NCBI GenBank assembly: GCA_002501285.1
Contig: DLSG01000003.1
Span: 2,723-10,016 of the forward strand
Origin: Christensenella sp. UBA7868
GTDB lineage: Bacteria; Bacillota; Clostridia; Christensenellales; UBA1242
Reading direction: 5' to 3'
DNA length: 7,294 nucleotides
In this document: positions 1 through 6,488 of the stretch, piece after piece
Numbering within the stretch: position 1 is the stretch's first letter
Layout: each line of letters opens with the position of its first letter
Made by a program: the position numbers and the translations under genes
Notes under the pieces: model-generated
The model's input: the letters and a program-made list of their open reading frames with translations, nothing else
Told to the model about the DNA's origin: nothing
The model's database searches: none

Positions 1-158
1 CAACAAAGTTTTTTTGAGCAAAAAAGTTCCGATCTCAACAATGTTAACTCCCCTATTAATTCGCAAATTCCTGCTGAAAAAGAAACTTCTGATCAAAACG
101 AAGTTAAAAAAAATCCATTCCAAATTGAAGTAAATCCTCTTCAACAAAGTTTTTTTGA
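1..158 (+). repeat. In-frame 17-bp direct repeat, copies at 1-17 and 142-158
   Basis: The sequence CAACAAAGTTTTTTTGA occurs exactly at 1-17 and 142-158. The copies are 141 bases apart, which is exactly 47 codons, so both encode Gln-Gln-Ser-Phe-Phe followed by Glu or Asp. The sequence between them is not obviously repeated. Because the first copy begins at the window edge, further copies may lie upstream. It may be a remnant of a coding tandem repeat or a conserved short linear motif in the disordered tail. Confidence 0.7.
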
Positions 159-1758
159 TAATTTTCAAACTATTGAAACTGAAAATAAAACTACTAATGA
201 AGAAATAAATGAAAATAAAGTAGAAATTAACAATGCTAGTTTTTTAAACAATTCTTCCGAAAATGTAAATTCTATAAATGAGAATTTGCCCAGCGAAAAC
301 AAAGAAGAAAAGGAAGAAAAGATTGTTTTAGAAGAAGCAAAAGACTTAAATTTAAAAGATGAAAACGAAAACAAAGAAGAATTTGCTACGATAAAAAATG
401 AAAATGAAAGCGCAGAAAAATTGGCCAATAATAATGTTTTAAATTCTAACTTAAATATTGAAAACTCTGAATACGAAAAAAATAAGAGTGAAATCAAAGA
501 AGAAAATAGTTATGAAAAAATGATTTCCGCTTATAATGGAAATGACTACTCTTCTTCTTTGGAAAAAGAAAATGTTATTGATATTTCAAAACTTTTGAAT
601 AAAGATAAAATTAATGAAAACAGTATTGTTTTTAATGAGCAAAAACAACCTTTACCCGAAAAAGAAGATAAAAGTTTAAGTATAGAAAATAATAGTCCTG
701 TTTTAAACAATGAAATTAGATTAAATGAAACTAATCAAAATGTACAAAATAATGTTAATTATAATAATCAAATTATTGAAAATAAAACACTTGAAACTAC
801 TGAAAATTTAAGTGATAATTTAAAGCAAGATGAAAAAATTGAGGCAAACCAAAGTGTATCTTCTAGCAGTGAATTTCAAGAAACCAAAGTTGATTTAAAG
901 AATATTTTTGGTTCTCTTCTTGTTGGTAATAGCGAAAATAATGAAAATAAGGTTGAACAAAATAATCTAATTCAGAATGAAGAAAAAATTGAAGAAGAAC
1001 CAATAAAAAACATAGAAGAGGAACCAAAACCTGAACTTCCCCGCATCAATGTTGATAATGATGTTAATGTAATGTTAAAGTCCGAAAAAAATAATCATAA
1101 ATACGATTATGATTACACTTCAAACAATATTAAAGATAGAAGTTATGAGGACAAAATTGTTCAAAACCCAGGAAGAAATGTTCCTAGCGTAAAACAATAT
1201 ATAAACAATGTTCATAAGCAAACTTTAATTTCAAGAGCAACAACTATCACCGAAGAAGTAAATTTAGAAGGCATCAATATTCGTGAATATTCAAAAATGA
1301 ATAATAAATTAATCAGAAATTCAAACTATATTTATTCAAACAAATTAAATTTTGTTTTATCACTTATCTTTGGAATTTTATTATTAACTGAAAGCATAAT
1401 TTCGCTTATTGTAATTAACAAAACAAGTTTTCTATCAGTGTTCGAAATTATATTTTTCTGTGCTTGCTGTTTAACAAGTTTAGTTATTATGTATTTATAT
1501 AGTTATAAATATATTAAAGATAAATTTAAGGTTGACCTTAAAAATTACAATTTTAAATCGTCTTTATTTTACTTTTGTTTGATTTTCATAGTTGGTTTAA
1601 TCTTAATATTGTGTGTAAACATTTTTTCAGGAATGAATAGCAACAATTCGTTTGATTTCATAATTAAAATCGTTCTAGAAAGTGTAGTGTTATTAAATTT
1701 AATCTTCTACCCTGTTTTGAAATTGTGCTTATATAAATTAAGATTTTTCTCTAATTAA
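1..1758 (+). CDS. Membrane-anchored protein with a long low-complexity Asn/Glu/Lys-rich tail (5' end outside window)
   Basis: I do not recognise this gene. The frame is open from base 1, so the true start lies upstream; 585 codons are visible and a TTG at 286 is only an internal codon. Visible residues 1-448 are rich in Asn, Glu, Lys and Ser, contain no Cys or Trp, and look disordered. A less repetitive stretch (about 345-445) leads into four hydrophobic segments at about 449-472, 477-501, 520-542 and 552-578. Lys/Arg-rich flanks before segment 1 and between segments 2 and 3 place the tail and C-terminus in the cytoplasm by the positive-inside rule. Small repeats occur in the tail: QQSFF(E/D) twice and IEEEP twice. 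The stop is 48 bases before the ABC ATPase gene with no terminator between, so some co-transcription is possible. The coding call is firm; function is unknown. Scaffold, tether or sensor roles would be guesses. Confidence 0.85.
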   Translation, partial: QQSFFEQKSSDLNNVNSPINSQIPAEKETSDQNEVKKNPFQIEVNPLQQSFFDNFQTIETENKTTNEEINENKVEINNASFLNNSSENVNSINENLPSENKEEKEEKIVLEEAKDLNLKDENENKEEFATIKNENESAEKLANNNVLNSNLNIENSEYEKNKSEIKEENSYEKMISAYNGNDYSSSLEKENVIDISKLLNKDKINENSIVFNEQKQPLPEKEDKSLSIENNSPVLNNEIRLNETNQNVQNNVNYNNQIIENKTLETTENLSDNLKQDEKIEANQSVSSSSEFQETKVDLKNIFGSLLVGNSENNENKVEQNNLIQNEEKIEEEPIKNIEEEPKPELPRINVDNDVNVMLKSEKNNHKYDYDYTSNNIKDRSYEDKIVQNPGRNVPSVKQYINNVHKQTLISRATTITEEVNLEGINIREYSKMNNKLIRNSNYIYSNKLNFVLSLIFGILLLTESIISLIVINKTSFLSVFEIIFFCACCLTSLVIMYLYSYKYIKDKFKVDLKNYNFKSSLFYFCLIFIVGLILILCVNIFSGMNSNNSFDFIIKIVLESVVLLNLIFYPVLKLCLYKLRFFSN

Positions 1759-1767
1759 ATTTAGATA

Positions 1768-1796
1768 TAGACAAAATAAATTTTTGAGTGTATAAT
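1768..1796 (+). promoter_or_regulatory. Sigma-A-like promoter for the ABC exporter genes
   Basis: TAGACA (1768-1773, 5 of 6 to TTGACA) is separated by 17 bp from a perfect TATAAT (1791-1796). It sits between the stop of the upstream gene and the ATPase start. The -10 box directly abuts the Shine-Dalgarno sequence, so the predicted first transcribed base is near 1803, only a few bases before the ATG. The match is good, but the geometry is odd and in an AT-rich gap it could be partly chance. Confidence 0.5.
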
Positions 1797-1801
1797 AGGA
1801 G
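1797..1801 (+). promoter_or_regulatory. Ribosome binding site deciding the ATPase start
   Basis: AGGAG lies 5 bases before ATG 1807. The alternative in-frame GTG at 1801 overlaps this site and so cannot use it. ATG 1807 is therefore the preferred start. Confidence 0.75.
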
Positions 1802-1806
1802 TGAAA

Positions 1807-2754
1807 ATGGAAAAAAATTCAAATTGTGTTTTATCTGTTCAAGGCGTAACAAAGATATTTGGAAAAGACAGAGCCGCTGTGAACAATGTTTCTTTTAATA
1901 TTTATGCTGGCGAAATCTATGGTTTAATTGGACAAAACGGCGCTGGAAAAACAACTATTATAAGAGTTATTACTGGGCTTGCAAAAGCCACAAGTGGCAG
2001 AGTTTTTGTTTGTGGATACGACATTGAAAAAGATTTTCAAAAAGCGGTTGCAAATATTGGCGGAATTATTGAAAACCCTGAACTTTATTCGTATATGAGC
2101 GGAATGGACAATCTTAAATATTACGCTTCCCTTTATGGAAAGGTTGACAAAAACAAAATTGACAAAATTGTTGCAATGCTTGGAATGGAAAACCGAATAA
2201 ATGACAAGGTTAAAACCTATTCACTAGGAATGAAACAACGTGTAGGAATTTGCCAAGCACTTTTACATAATCCAAAACTCTTAATTTTGGACGAACCAAC
2301 AAACGGACTTGACCCTAACGGAATAAAAGATATGAGAATTTTTCTAAAAAAACTTGCAAAAGAACAAGGGATTGCAATTTTAATTTCTTCTCACATTCTT
2401 GCCGAAATGGAACTTATTTGTGACCGAATTGGAATTATTGATAATGGCATGATAATTGAAAATAAAACTATGGAAGAATTACAACAAGGCTTACACGCAA
2501 ATCTTCAAGTTTCAATTAAGGTCGATTACCCTAACTATGCTGGAAAAATATTGCTTGAAAAATATCCAAATAGTCCAATATTTTGTATTGGAAATCGAGT
2601 TGTTATTGAAGCCAAAAATGAGGATATTCCTGCAATTAGTTCTCTTTTAATCAATAAAGGAATTTCAATTTATGGAATAAGCACTATTACAAGAAGTTTG
2701 GAAGACATCTTCCTTGAAATTGTTCATAAAGGCAAAGAACAAAACATTTTGTAA
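1807..2754 (+). CDS. ABC transporter ATP-binding protein, BcrA/NatA type
   Basis: This 315-residue protein is the ATP-hydrolysing subunit of an ABC-2 exporter on the cytoplasmic face of the membrane. Visible motifs are Walker A GQNGAGKTT (about 42-50), signature YSLGMKQR (138-145), Walker B LLILDE (158-163) with D-loop GLDP, and the switch histidine in SSHIL (H196). The Q-loop position holds Glu in GGIIENPELY (E89), a pattern typical of the bacitracin-exporter (BcrA) branch. A C-terminal extension of about 90 residues ends in SLEDIFLEIV, the usual tail of this branch. The start is ATG 1807, set by AGGAG at 1797-1801. The permease begins 22 bases downstream and is surely its partner. The substrate cannot be read from sequence: antimicrobial peptide self-protection, lipid or peptide export, or Na+ extrusion (NatA-like) are all possible. 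No two-component system or peptide gene lies beside it in this window. Confidence 0.95.
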   Translation: MEKNSNCVLSVQGVTKIFGKDRAAVNNVSFNIYAGEIYGLIGQNGAGKTTIIRVITGLAKATSGRVFVCGYDIEKDFQKAVANIGGIIENPELYSYMSGMDNLKYYASLYGKVDKNKIDKIVAMLGMENRINDKVKTYSLGMKQRVGICQALLHNPKLLILDEPTNGLDPNGIKDMRIFLKKLAKEQGIAILISSHILAEMELICDRIGIIDNGMIIENKTMEELQQGLHANLQVSIKVDYPNYAGKILLEKYPNSPIFCIGNRVVIEAKNEDIPAISSLLINKGISIYGISTITRSLEDIFLEIVHKGKEQNIL

Positions 2755-2776
2755 ATTTTAATTTAAAGGAATTTTT

Positions 2777-4546
2777 ATGGGAATTTTTAGATTAACAAAA
2801 GGTGAATTAAAAAAAATATTTTTAAAACCAGGCATTTTCGTTGTAACTGCTCTTTTGGTTGCAGTCTTAACTTTTTCGGCTGTGTTATTTAAGCCAGCAT
2901 ATAGACAAGACGGAAATGTTGTAAACATAACAGGTTCAACAATCGGTCAAATGTATGACAAAAGTTATGCTTCAACCGAAACCAACAATACTCTCTCTAA
3001 AATCTACTTGTCTGAAAACTATTTAAACCCTTCACAAAGTATTATTGAGTTTTATAGGCAAGAAATCTTGGCTGGAAAAAACTCAAAAACGGACGAATTA
3101 ACAAACGCAGTTCAAAAAATGTATGATCATTTTGTTGAATATAAAAAAGTGGCTGAAATTAAAAATCCTAACCAAGATGTTTTAAATAGTGCAAACGAAA
3201 AAAGAAACAAATTAAAAGAATTAATCTCCGAATTTCAAGGCTTATATTCTAAATGCGTAAATGGAACAAATGGCTTTTATTACATTTTGCTTTCTTCAAC
3301 TGATAAAACAGAATTTGATGTTTTCTTGTCAAAGTGTTTAACCTCTCCTTTCACCGCAACTCTTCCACATGATGAAACAGTAAAAGTAATAATCTATGAC
3401 CTTGAAATGTTTCAAACAATGAACTCTTATATTTCTAAAATGAGCACTTTCCTTCCTTCCGAAGAAGCCTTAAACGAAGCAGAAACGAATTTAACTGATG
3501 CTAAAACAAAAATTGACGAAATATCAAGTGAAATAGAATCTTTTAAACAAGAAAATACATTGTCTGATAAAATCGAGGACAAAAATACTTTCAAAACATT
3601 AATAACCCGTTTTCAACAAGCAAATATGAACGCTTATAATCTAACATTGCTTACAATTAATTCTTCTGCTTTAAACAATTTTAGTGATGACTATATTCAA
3701 TCTTTATATCAATTTGAAAATTCCGAATATCGCACAAAATACACTATAAACGAGCAAAAAAATATTTGTAAATTTTATTTAGATAATAATAAATACGCTT
3801 TTGAATATGCAAAACCTTTAAGTTTAAGCACTTCTAGCAACACTGAACCAAATGTTTATGATTTCATGTTCTTTGCTCTTGAATTTTGTAGTTTTATAAT
3901 CGTTATTTATGTTGTTTTCCTTGGAGCAACAATGATTGCTGGTGAATATTCAAGCGGAACAATGAAACTTTTAGCGATAAGGCCATATTCAAGACGAAAA
4001 ATATTATTCAGTAAACTTCTTGCAACAATTATTGTTGGTTTAATGTTTTTGATTATGACTTTTGTTGTAACCTTTATAATTGGTGCAATTTTATACTCAA
4101 CGGCTTCTTTGCCAATACTATTAATATTCAATTCTGGTGCCGCTGTTGCTGTTAGTCCTATGACTTCAATTTTTCTACTTTTCCTTTGTAAAACAATAGA
4201 ACTTATTTTCTACGCAATCTTTGCCCTATCTATTTCAACTTGGTTTAAATCAAATGCTGGTTGCGTTGTAGTAAGTTTACTTTTATACTTTATTTCATTC
4301 ATTTTAACAATGTTTACTCCAAGTTTAGGAATTGTAAAATATCTTCCTTTTGTTAACACAAATTTATTTGGATATTTTGGCTCTCACCTAGTTTCAACAA
4401 CTTCAAGCAACATTTTTGTAACAATGTTTAGCAGAGTTATTGCAAACGATATGAACTTCTATACAAGTTTTGCAATTATCACATTCTTCTCTATTTTAAT
4501 TTACGCAATTACAAGCGAAATCTTTGCAAGACGAGATATTAAATAA
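2777..4546 (+). CDS. ABC-2 type permease with large extracellular loop
   Basis: This 589-residue membrane subunit partners the ATPase encoded 22 bases upstream. Translation starts at ATG 2777 with AAAGGA (2765-2770) six bases before it. Transmembrane segments are at about 17-38, 361-385, 413-440, 461-487, 493-515 and 562-581, the six-helix ABC-2 layout. The cytoplasmic loop after helix 2 carries GEYSSGTMKLLAIRPYSRRK (389-408), the characteristic ABC-2 permease region that contacts the ATPase. Residues about 39-358 form an outside domain of around 320 residues, far longer than in simple 230-300 residue BcrB or NatB permeases. It contains a likely coiled coil at about 230-260 and three Cys (160, 187, 331) that could form a disulfide. 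The NatB/YhaP and YhgE/Pip groups also have large outside domains, but I cannot assign one. The family call is firm; the exported substrate is unknown. Confidence 0.93.
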   Translation: MGIFRLTKGELKKIFLKPGIFVVTALLVAVLTFSAVLFKPAYRQDGNVVNITGSTIGQMYDKSYASTETNNTLSKIYLSENYLNPSQSIIEFYRQEILAGKNSKTDELTNAVQKMYDHFVEYKKVAEIKNPNQDVLNSANEKRNKLKELISEFQGLYSKCVNGTNGFYYILLSSTDKTEFDVFLSKCLTSPFTATLPHDETVKVIIYDLEMFQTMNSYISKMSTFLPSEEALNEAETNLTDAKTKIDEISSEIESFKQENTLSDKIEDKNTFKTLITRFQQANMNAYNLTLLTINSSALNNFSDDYIQSLYQFENSEYRTKYTINEQKNICKFYLDNNKYAFEYAKPLSLSTSSNTEPNVYDFMFFALEFCSFIIVIYVVFLGATMIAGEYSSGTMKLLAIRPYSRRKILFSKLLATIIVGLMFLIMTFVVTFIIGAILYSTASLPILLIFNSGAAVAVSPMTSIFLLFLCKTIELIFYAIFALSISTWFKSNAGCVVVSLLLYFISFILTMFTPSLGIVKYLPFVNTNLFGYFGSHLVSTTSSNIFVTMFSRVIANDMNFYTSFAIITFFSILIYAITSEIFARRDIK

Positions 4547-4599
4547 CTTCCTTCCTAGATAATAAAAGTTAGGTCATAAAATTATAATAATTGTAAATT

Positions 4600-4635
4600 A
4601 AAAAATATAGTTATCAATTCATAACTATATTTTTT
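4600..4635. terminator. Bidirectional intrinsic terminator between convergent genes
   Basis: A perfect 15-bp stem (4600-4614 with 4621-4635) encloses the six-base loop CAATTC. The left arm begins with six A and the right arm ends in six T, so a U-tract follows the hairpin on either strand. It lies between the stop of the permease (+) and the stop of the HAD gene (-) and can serve both. The stem is AT-rich, so it may be a moderate terminator. Confidence 0.8.
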
Positions 4636-4675
4636 ATTTATAATATAATAAATTTGATTCTAAACAGTTTTTAAC

Positions 4676-5449
4676 TTATATTTTTAAAATGTTATTAAAG
4701 GCATAAATCAAGCCATCATTTAAACAATCTTTTGTTACAAAGTCTGTTTTAGATTTAATTTCTTCTGTCGCATTTCCCATAGATATTGAAATATCTGTAC
4801 TGTCAAACATTGCCACATCATTTTCGGAATCTCCAATAGAAACAGTTGTAAAATCTTTAAAAATTTCTTTAAAATATTTAACCGCCTTTGCTTTTGATGA
4901 GCCTTTAATGGTTATGTCGCAAAAATCCTCTGGCATATTAAAAAAATCAAATTCTGAAAAAGCGTTTATCACCTCATCAGAAACTTTATTTATAGCCATT
5001 ATTTGAAATATATTGTTGTTCTTACAATCTTCCAAAAATTCGTTTATACTTACAAATTTCGCTTTATGCCTACCTAATCTTTCACTTGAAAAAATAGTTT
5101 TGTCAAAATAATCGTCTTTATATGTCCAAACAATATCTTTCTTTTCAAAATATTTATATAACTTTAAAATATCTTTTTCTTTCATGGCGTCAAATTTTTT
5201 TATAACTTTACCATTACTTGAAAAAATTATGTTTCCAAGCATACAAGAAATAAAATCAAAATGTTCAATTCCATCAATAATCAGTGTAAAACCTGGTGCT
5301 CTTCCAGTATTAATAATAAACTTATGCCCTTCTTTTTTTAGCCTATCTATTTCATTTAAAAGTTTAACATCAACTTTAATAGACCCCGATTTAAAAACCG
5401 TGCCATCTAAATCTAAAAATATTAGGTATTTCTTTTTTGCTTCTTTCAA
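4676..5449 (-). CDS. HAD-superfamily phosphatase, Cof/YidA type
   Basis: This 257-residue protein is a probable cytoplasmic Mg2+-dependent phosphohydrolase. Motif I is FLDLDGT with nucleophile D13 and acid/base D15. Motif II is INTGR (T48). The motif III lysine is probably K186 in GSSKAKAV, and motif IV is GDSENDVAMF (D207, D211). The C2-type cap lies between motifs II and III, and the order and length fit the Cof subfamily. Known members act on sugar phosphates, flavin precursors and other small phosphates, and sequence alone does not give the substrate. The start is TTG at 5449, supported by AAGGGG seven bases upstream; no ATG is in a suitable place. It has its own strong promoter (5505-5533) and is monocistronic, ending at the bidirectional terminator at 4600-4635. 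Confidence 0.93.
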   Translation of the reverse strand: MKEAKKKYLIFLDLDGTVFKSGSIKVDVKLLNEIDRLKKEGHKFIINTGRAPGFTLIIDGIEHFDFISCMLGNIIFSSNGKVIKKFDAMKEKDILKLYKYFEKKDIVWTYKDDYFDKTIFSSERLGRHKAKFVSINEFLEDCKNNNIFQIMAINKVSDEVINAFSEFDFFNMPEDFCDITIKGSSKAKAVKYFKEIFKDFTTVSIGDSENDVAMFDSTDISISMGNATEEIKSKTDFVTKDCLNDGLIYAFNNILKI

Positions 5450-5456
5450 GATAGTT

Positions 5457-5462
5457 CCCCTT
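5457..5462 (-). promoter_or_regulatory. Ribosome binding site supporting a TTG start
   Basis: On the minus strand AAGGGG lies seven bases before TTG 5449. It fixes this non-ATG start, since the HAD nucleophile motif follows only 12 residues later. Confidence 0.7.
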
Positions 5463-5504
5463 ATTGAAATATTATTTTATCTATCAACTTTCTTAATAGT
5501 CAAT

Positions 5505-5533
5505 ATTATATTTTGTAGATATAAAATTGTCAA
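5505..5533 (-). promoter_or_regulatory. Perfect-consensus sigma-A promoter for the HAD gene
   Basis: Read on the minus strand, TTGACA (5528-5533) and TATAAT (5505-5510) are separated by exactly 17 bp. Transcription should start near 5498 and give a leader of about 49 bases before the TTG start. I see no operator-like palindrome over it, so strong constitutive transcription is the simplest reading. Confidence 0.85.
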
Positions 5534-5579
5534 TCAAAATTTCAAATAAAAGATTTTTTATTAAGTTGTCACAAAAAGA

Positions 5580-5608
5580 TTGACTTTACACATATTTTCT
5601 TGTATAAT
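5580..5608 (+). promoter_or_regulatory. Sigma-A promoter for tRNA-Trp
   Basis: TTGACT (5580-5585), a 17-bp spacer and perfect TATAAT (5603-5608) predict a start near 5615, about nine bases before the mature tRNA. An A/T-rich tract upstream (5540-5565) could act as an UP element. It is divergent from the HAD promoter, with about 46 bp between the two -35 boxes. Confidence 0.85.
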
Positions 5609-5623
5609 AAATAGGTAAATTTT

Positions 5624-5699
5624 AGGCGAATAGCTCAGTTGGTAGAGTCGCGGTCTCCAAAACCGTTGGTCGTGGGTTCGAGTCCTACTTCGCCTGCCA
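5624..5699 (+). tRNA. tRNA-Trp (anticodon CCA)
   Basis: The 76-base gene folds as a complete cloverleaf. The acceptor stem is AGGCGAA with TTCGCCT, followed by discriminator G and an encoded CCA end. The D stem is GCTC/GAGT. The anticodon stem GCGGT/ACCGT encloses loop CTCCAAA with anticodon CCA at 5657-5659. The variable loop is TGGTC, and the T stem GTGGG/CCTAC encloses TTCGAGT. The anticodon reads UGG, and TGG codons occur in the nearby genes, consistent with the standard code. It is a single-tRNA unit with its own promoter and terminator. Confidence 0.97.
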
Positions 5700-5722
5700 A
5701 ACAGCCATAAGGCTGTTTTTTT
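5700..5722 (+). terminator. Intrinsic terminator of the tRNA-Trp gene
   Basis: The 7-bp stem AACAGCC/GGCTGTT with loop ATAA begins immediately after the tRNA CCA end and runs into seven T (5716-5722). It is a compact, strong terminator leaving almost no 3' trailer. Confidence 0.9.
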
Positions 5723-5765
5723 ATGCTTATTAATCTTTTTAACTTATATTTTGTGTGGTTTAAAT

Positions 5766-5797
5766 AAAAAAATCAGCAATTTCCTGCTGATTTTTTT
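5766..5797. terminator. Bidirectional terminator between tRNA-Trp and argR
   Basis: A 13-bp stem (5766-5778 with 5785-5797; core TCAGCA/TGCTGA) encloses a six-base loop. It has an A-tract on the left and a T-tract on the right. It lies 30 bases past the argR stop on the minus strand and also backs up the tRNA terminator on the plus strand. Confidence 0.87.
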
Positions 5798-5827
5798 TAA
5801 TTTTTCATTAACCTTTTATATTAACAA

Positions 5828-6277
5828 TTAAATAATATTAATTAATTTGTCATAGACGCTTTCAGCATCAAGATTGGTTTCAGCAATACACATAACCGTG
5901 TCATCACCATAAACTGTGCCCATAAGTTTGTCTATATTCATTTTATCTATGTAAGAAGCAATTCCACTTGCAAAACCTTTTAAAGTTTTAACAACAACCA
6001 AATTTTGAGCGATTTTAACAGATATAACAACCTCTTTATAAATTCCTACAACCTTATTTGAAATTTGTTGTTCTGTGGTTTCAACATAAGCATATTTATA
6101 TTTTTTGCTGTCAGACAAAATTTTAATTAAGCCAAGTTCTTTAATATCTCTTGAAACTGTTGCTTGTGTTACATCATAATTTAAAGAGCGTAGGGCATTT
6201 ACAAGTTCGTCCTGCGTTTCAATTTCATTGTTTGCAATTATCTCTAAAATTTTACTTTGCCTTAAAGACCTAGCCAT
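5828..6277 (-). CDS. argR: Arginine repressor ArgR/AhrC
   Basis: This 149-residue protein is the usual length for the arginine-responsive hexameric regulator. In the family, arginine binding promotes hexamer binding to ARG boxes, repressing biosynthesis and sometimes activating catabolism. The N-terminal winged helix-turn-helix (about 1-68) includes the recognition helix TQATVSRDIKELG (37-49), closely matching the family. The C-terminal oligomerisation and arginine-binding domain (about 78-149) includes LVVVKTLKGFASGIASYID (93-111) and the hallmark GTVYGDDT (120-127), whose paired Asp contact arginine in known structures. Start is ATG 6277, with AAAGGAG six bases upstream. It is monocistronic here, with no arginine biosynthesis gene in the window. 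ARG-box-like sites over its promoter suggest autoregulation. Confidence 0.96.
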   Translation of the reverse strand: MARSLRQSKILEIIANNEIETQDELVNALRSLNYDVTQATVSRDIKELGLIKILSDSKKYKYAYVETTEQQISNKVVGIYKEVVISVKIAQNLVVVKTLKGFASGIASYIDKMNIDKLMGTVYGDDTVMCIAETNLDAESVYDKLINII

Positions 6278-6318
6278 AAATTTCTCCTTTGCATAGTTAT
6301 TAATTAATTTGCAACATA

Positions 6319-6347
6319 ATTATACAACACAATAAATTTTTATGCAA
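6319..6347 (-). promoter_or_regulatory. argR promoter
   Basis: On the minus strand TTGCAT (6342-6347) and perfect TATAAT (6319-6324) are 17 bp apart. Transcription should start near 6312, giving a leader of about 35 bases. The -35 box lies inside the first ARG-box-like site (6331-6348), so a bound repressor would block polymerase. The spacer contains ATTGTGTT, the half-site of the palindrome at 6424-6441. Confidence 0.8.
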
Positions 6348-6427
6348 GCGTTTTTGAATATTTATGCAAAAAATTTTTTATATTTATTCAAAAATGTGAA
6401 TATTTGCCTTGCATATTTATACAAACA
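6331..6427. promoter_or_regulatory. Array of four ARG-box-like operator sites upstream of argR
   Basis: Compared with the classical ARG box core TGAATwwwwATTCA, four 14-base cores stand out. They are TAAATTTTTATGCA (6333-6346, 12 of 14), TGAATATTTATGCA (6355-6368, 13 of 14), TTTATATTTATTCA (6377-6390, 12 of 14) and TGCATATTTATACA (6410-6423, 12 of 14). Their starts are 22, 22 and 33 bp apart, so all lie on about one face of the helix. The first overlaps the argR -35 box. An extra half-site TGAATATTT lies at 6397-6405. The ArgR partner is inferred from the box resemblance and the adjacent gene. AT-richness inflates matches, but the regular spacing argues against chance. Confidence 0.65.
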
Positions 6428-6441
6428 CAATATATTGTGTT
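6424..6441. repeat. 18-bp perfect palindrome, possible operator
   Basis: AACACAATATATTGTGTT is perfectly self-complementary with no spacer, the form expected of a dimeric regulator's site. It lies directly next to the last ARG-box-like core and 10 bp upstream of the -35 box of the plus-strand promoter at 6451. Its half-site recurs in the argR promoter spacer (6326-6333) and partly (ATTGTG) at 6467-6472. The binding protein is unknown. Confidence 0.6.
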
Positions 6442-6450
6442 GTTTTTATG

Positions 6451-6479
6451 TTGAATAGCACTACATATTGTGGTACAAT
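6451..6479 (+). promoter_or_regulatory. Plus-strand extended -10 promoter divergent from argR
   Basis: TTGAAT (6451-6456), a 17-bp spacer and TACAAT (6474-6479), with TGG just before the -10 box (6471-6473), make an extended -10 promoter. The predicted start is near 6486. No convincing coding sequence follows on this strand; a long hairpin begins three bases later. It may drive a short RNA, or it may be chance in AT-rich DNA. Confidence 0.5.
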
Positions 6480-6488
6480 TTTACAGTA

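Noticed and set aside
286..288. TTG at 286 as the start of the first gene
   Set aside because: The frame is open all the way to base 1 with the same Asn/Glu/Lys-rich composition, and there is no ribosome binding site before it. The gene is cut by the window edge.
165..497. Minus-strand frame rich in Ser/Phe opposite the first gene
   Set aside because: It is the complement of the Asn/Glu/Lys-rich coding sequence, a typical antisense shadow with no ribosome binding site.
1801..1803. GTG 1801 as the ATPase start
   Set aside because: It overlaps the AGGAG site that is properly spaced from ATG 1807.
5184..5549. Plus-strand frame across the start of the HAD gene
   Set aside because: It overlaps conserved HAD motifs and the promoter on the other strand, and its product has no recognisable features.
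6289..6314. TTGCA...TGCAA inverted repeat in the argR leader
   Set aside because: Arms of only five bases around a 16-base AT-rich spacer; too weak to call a hairpin or operator.
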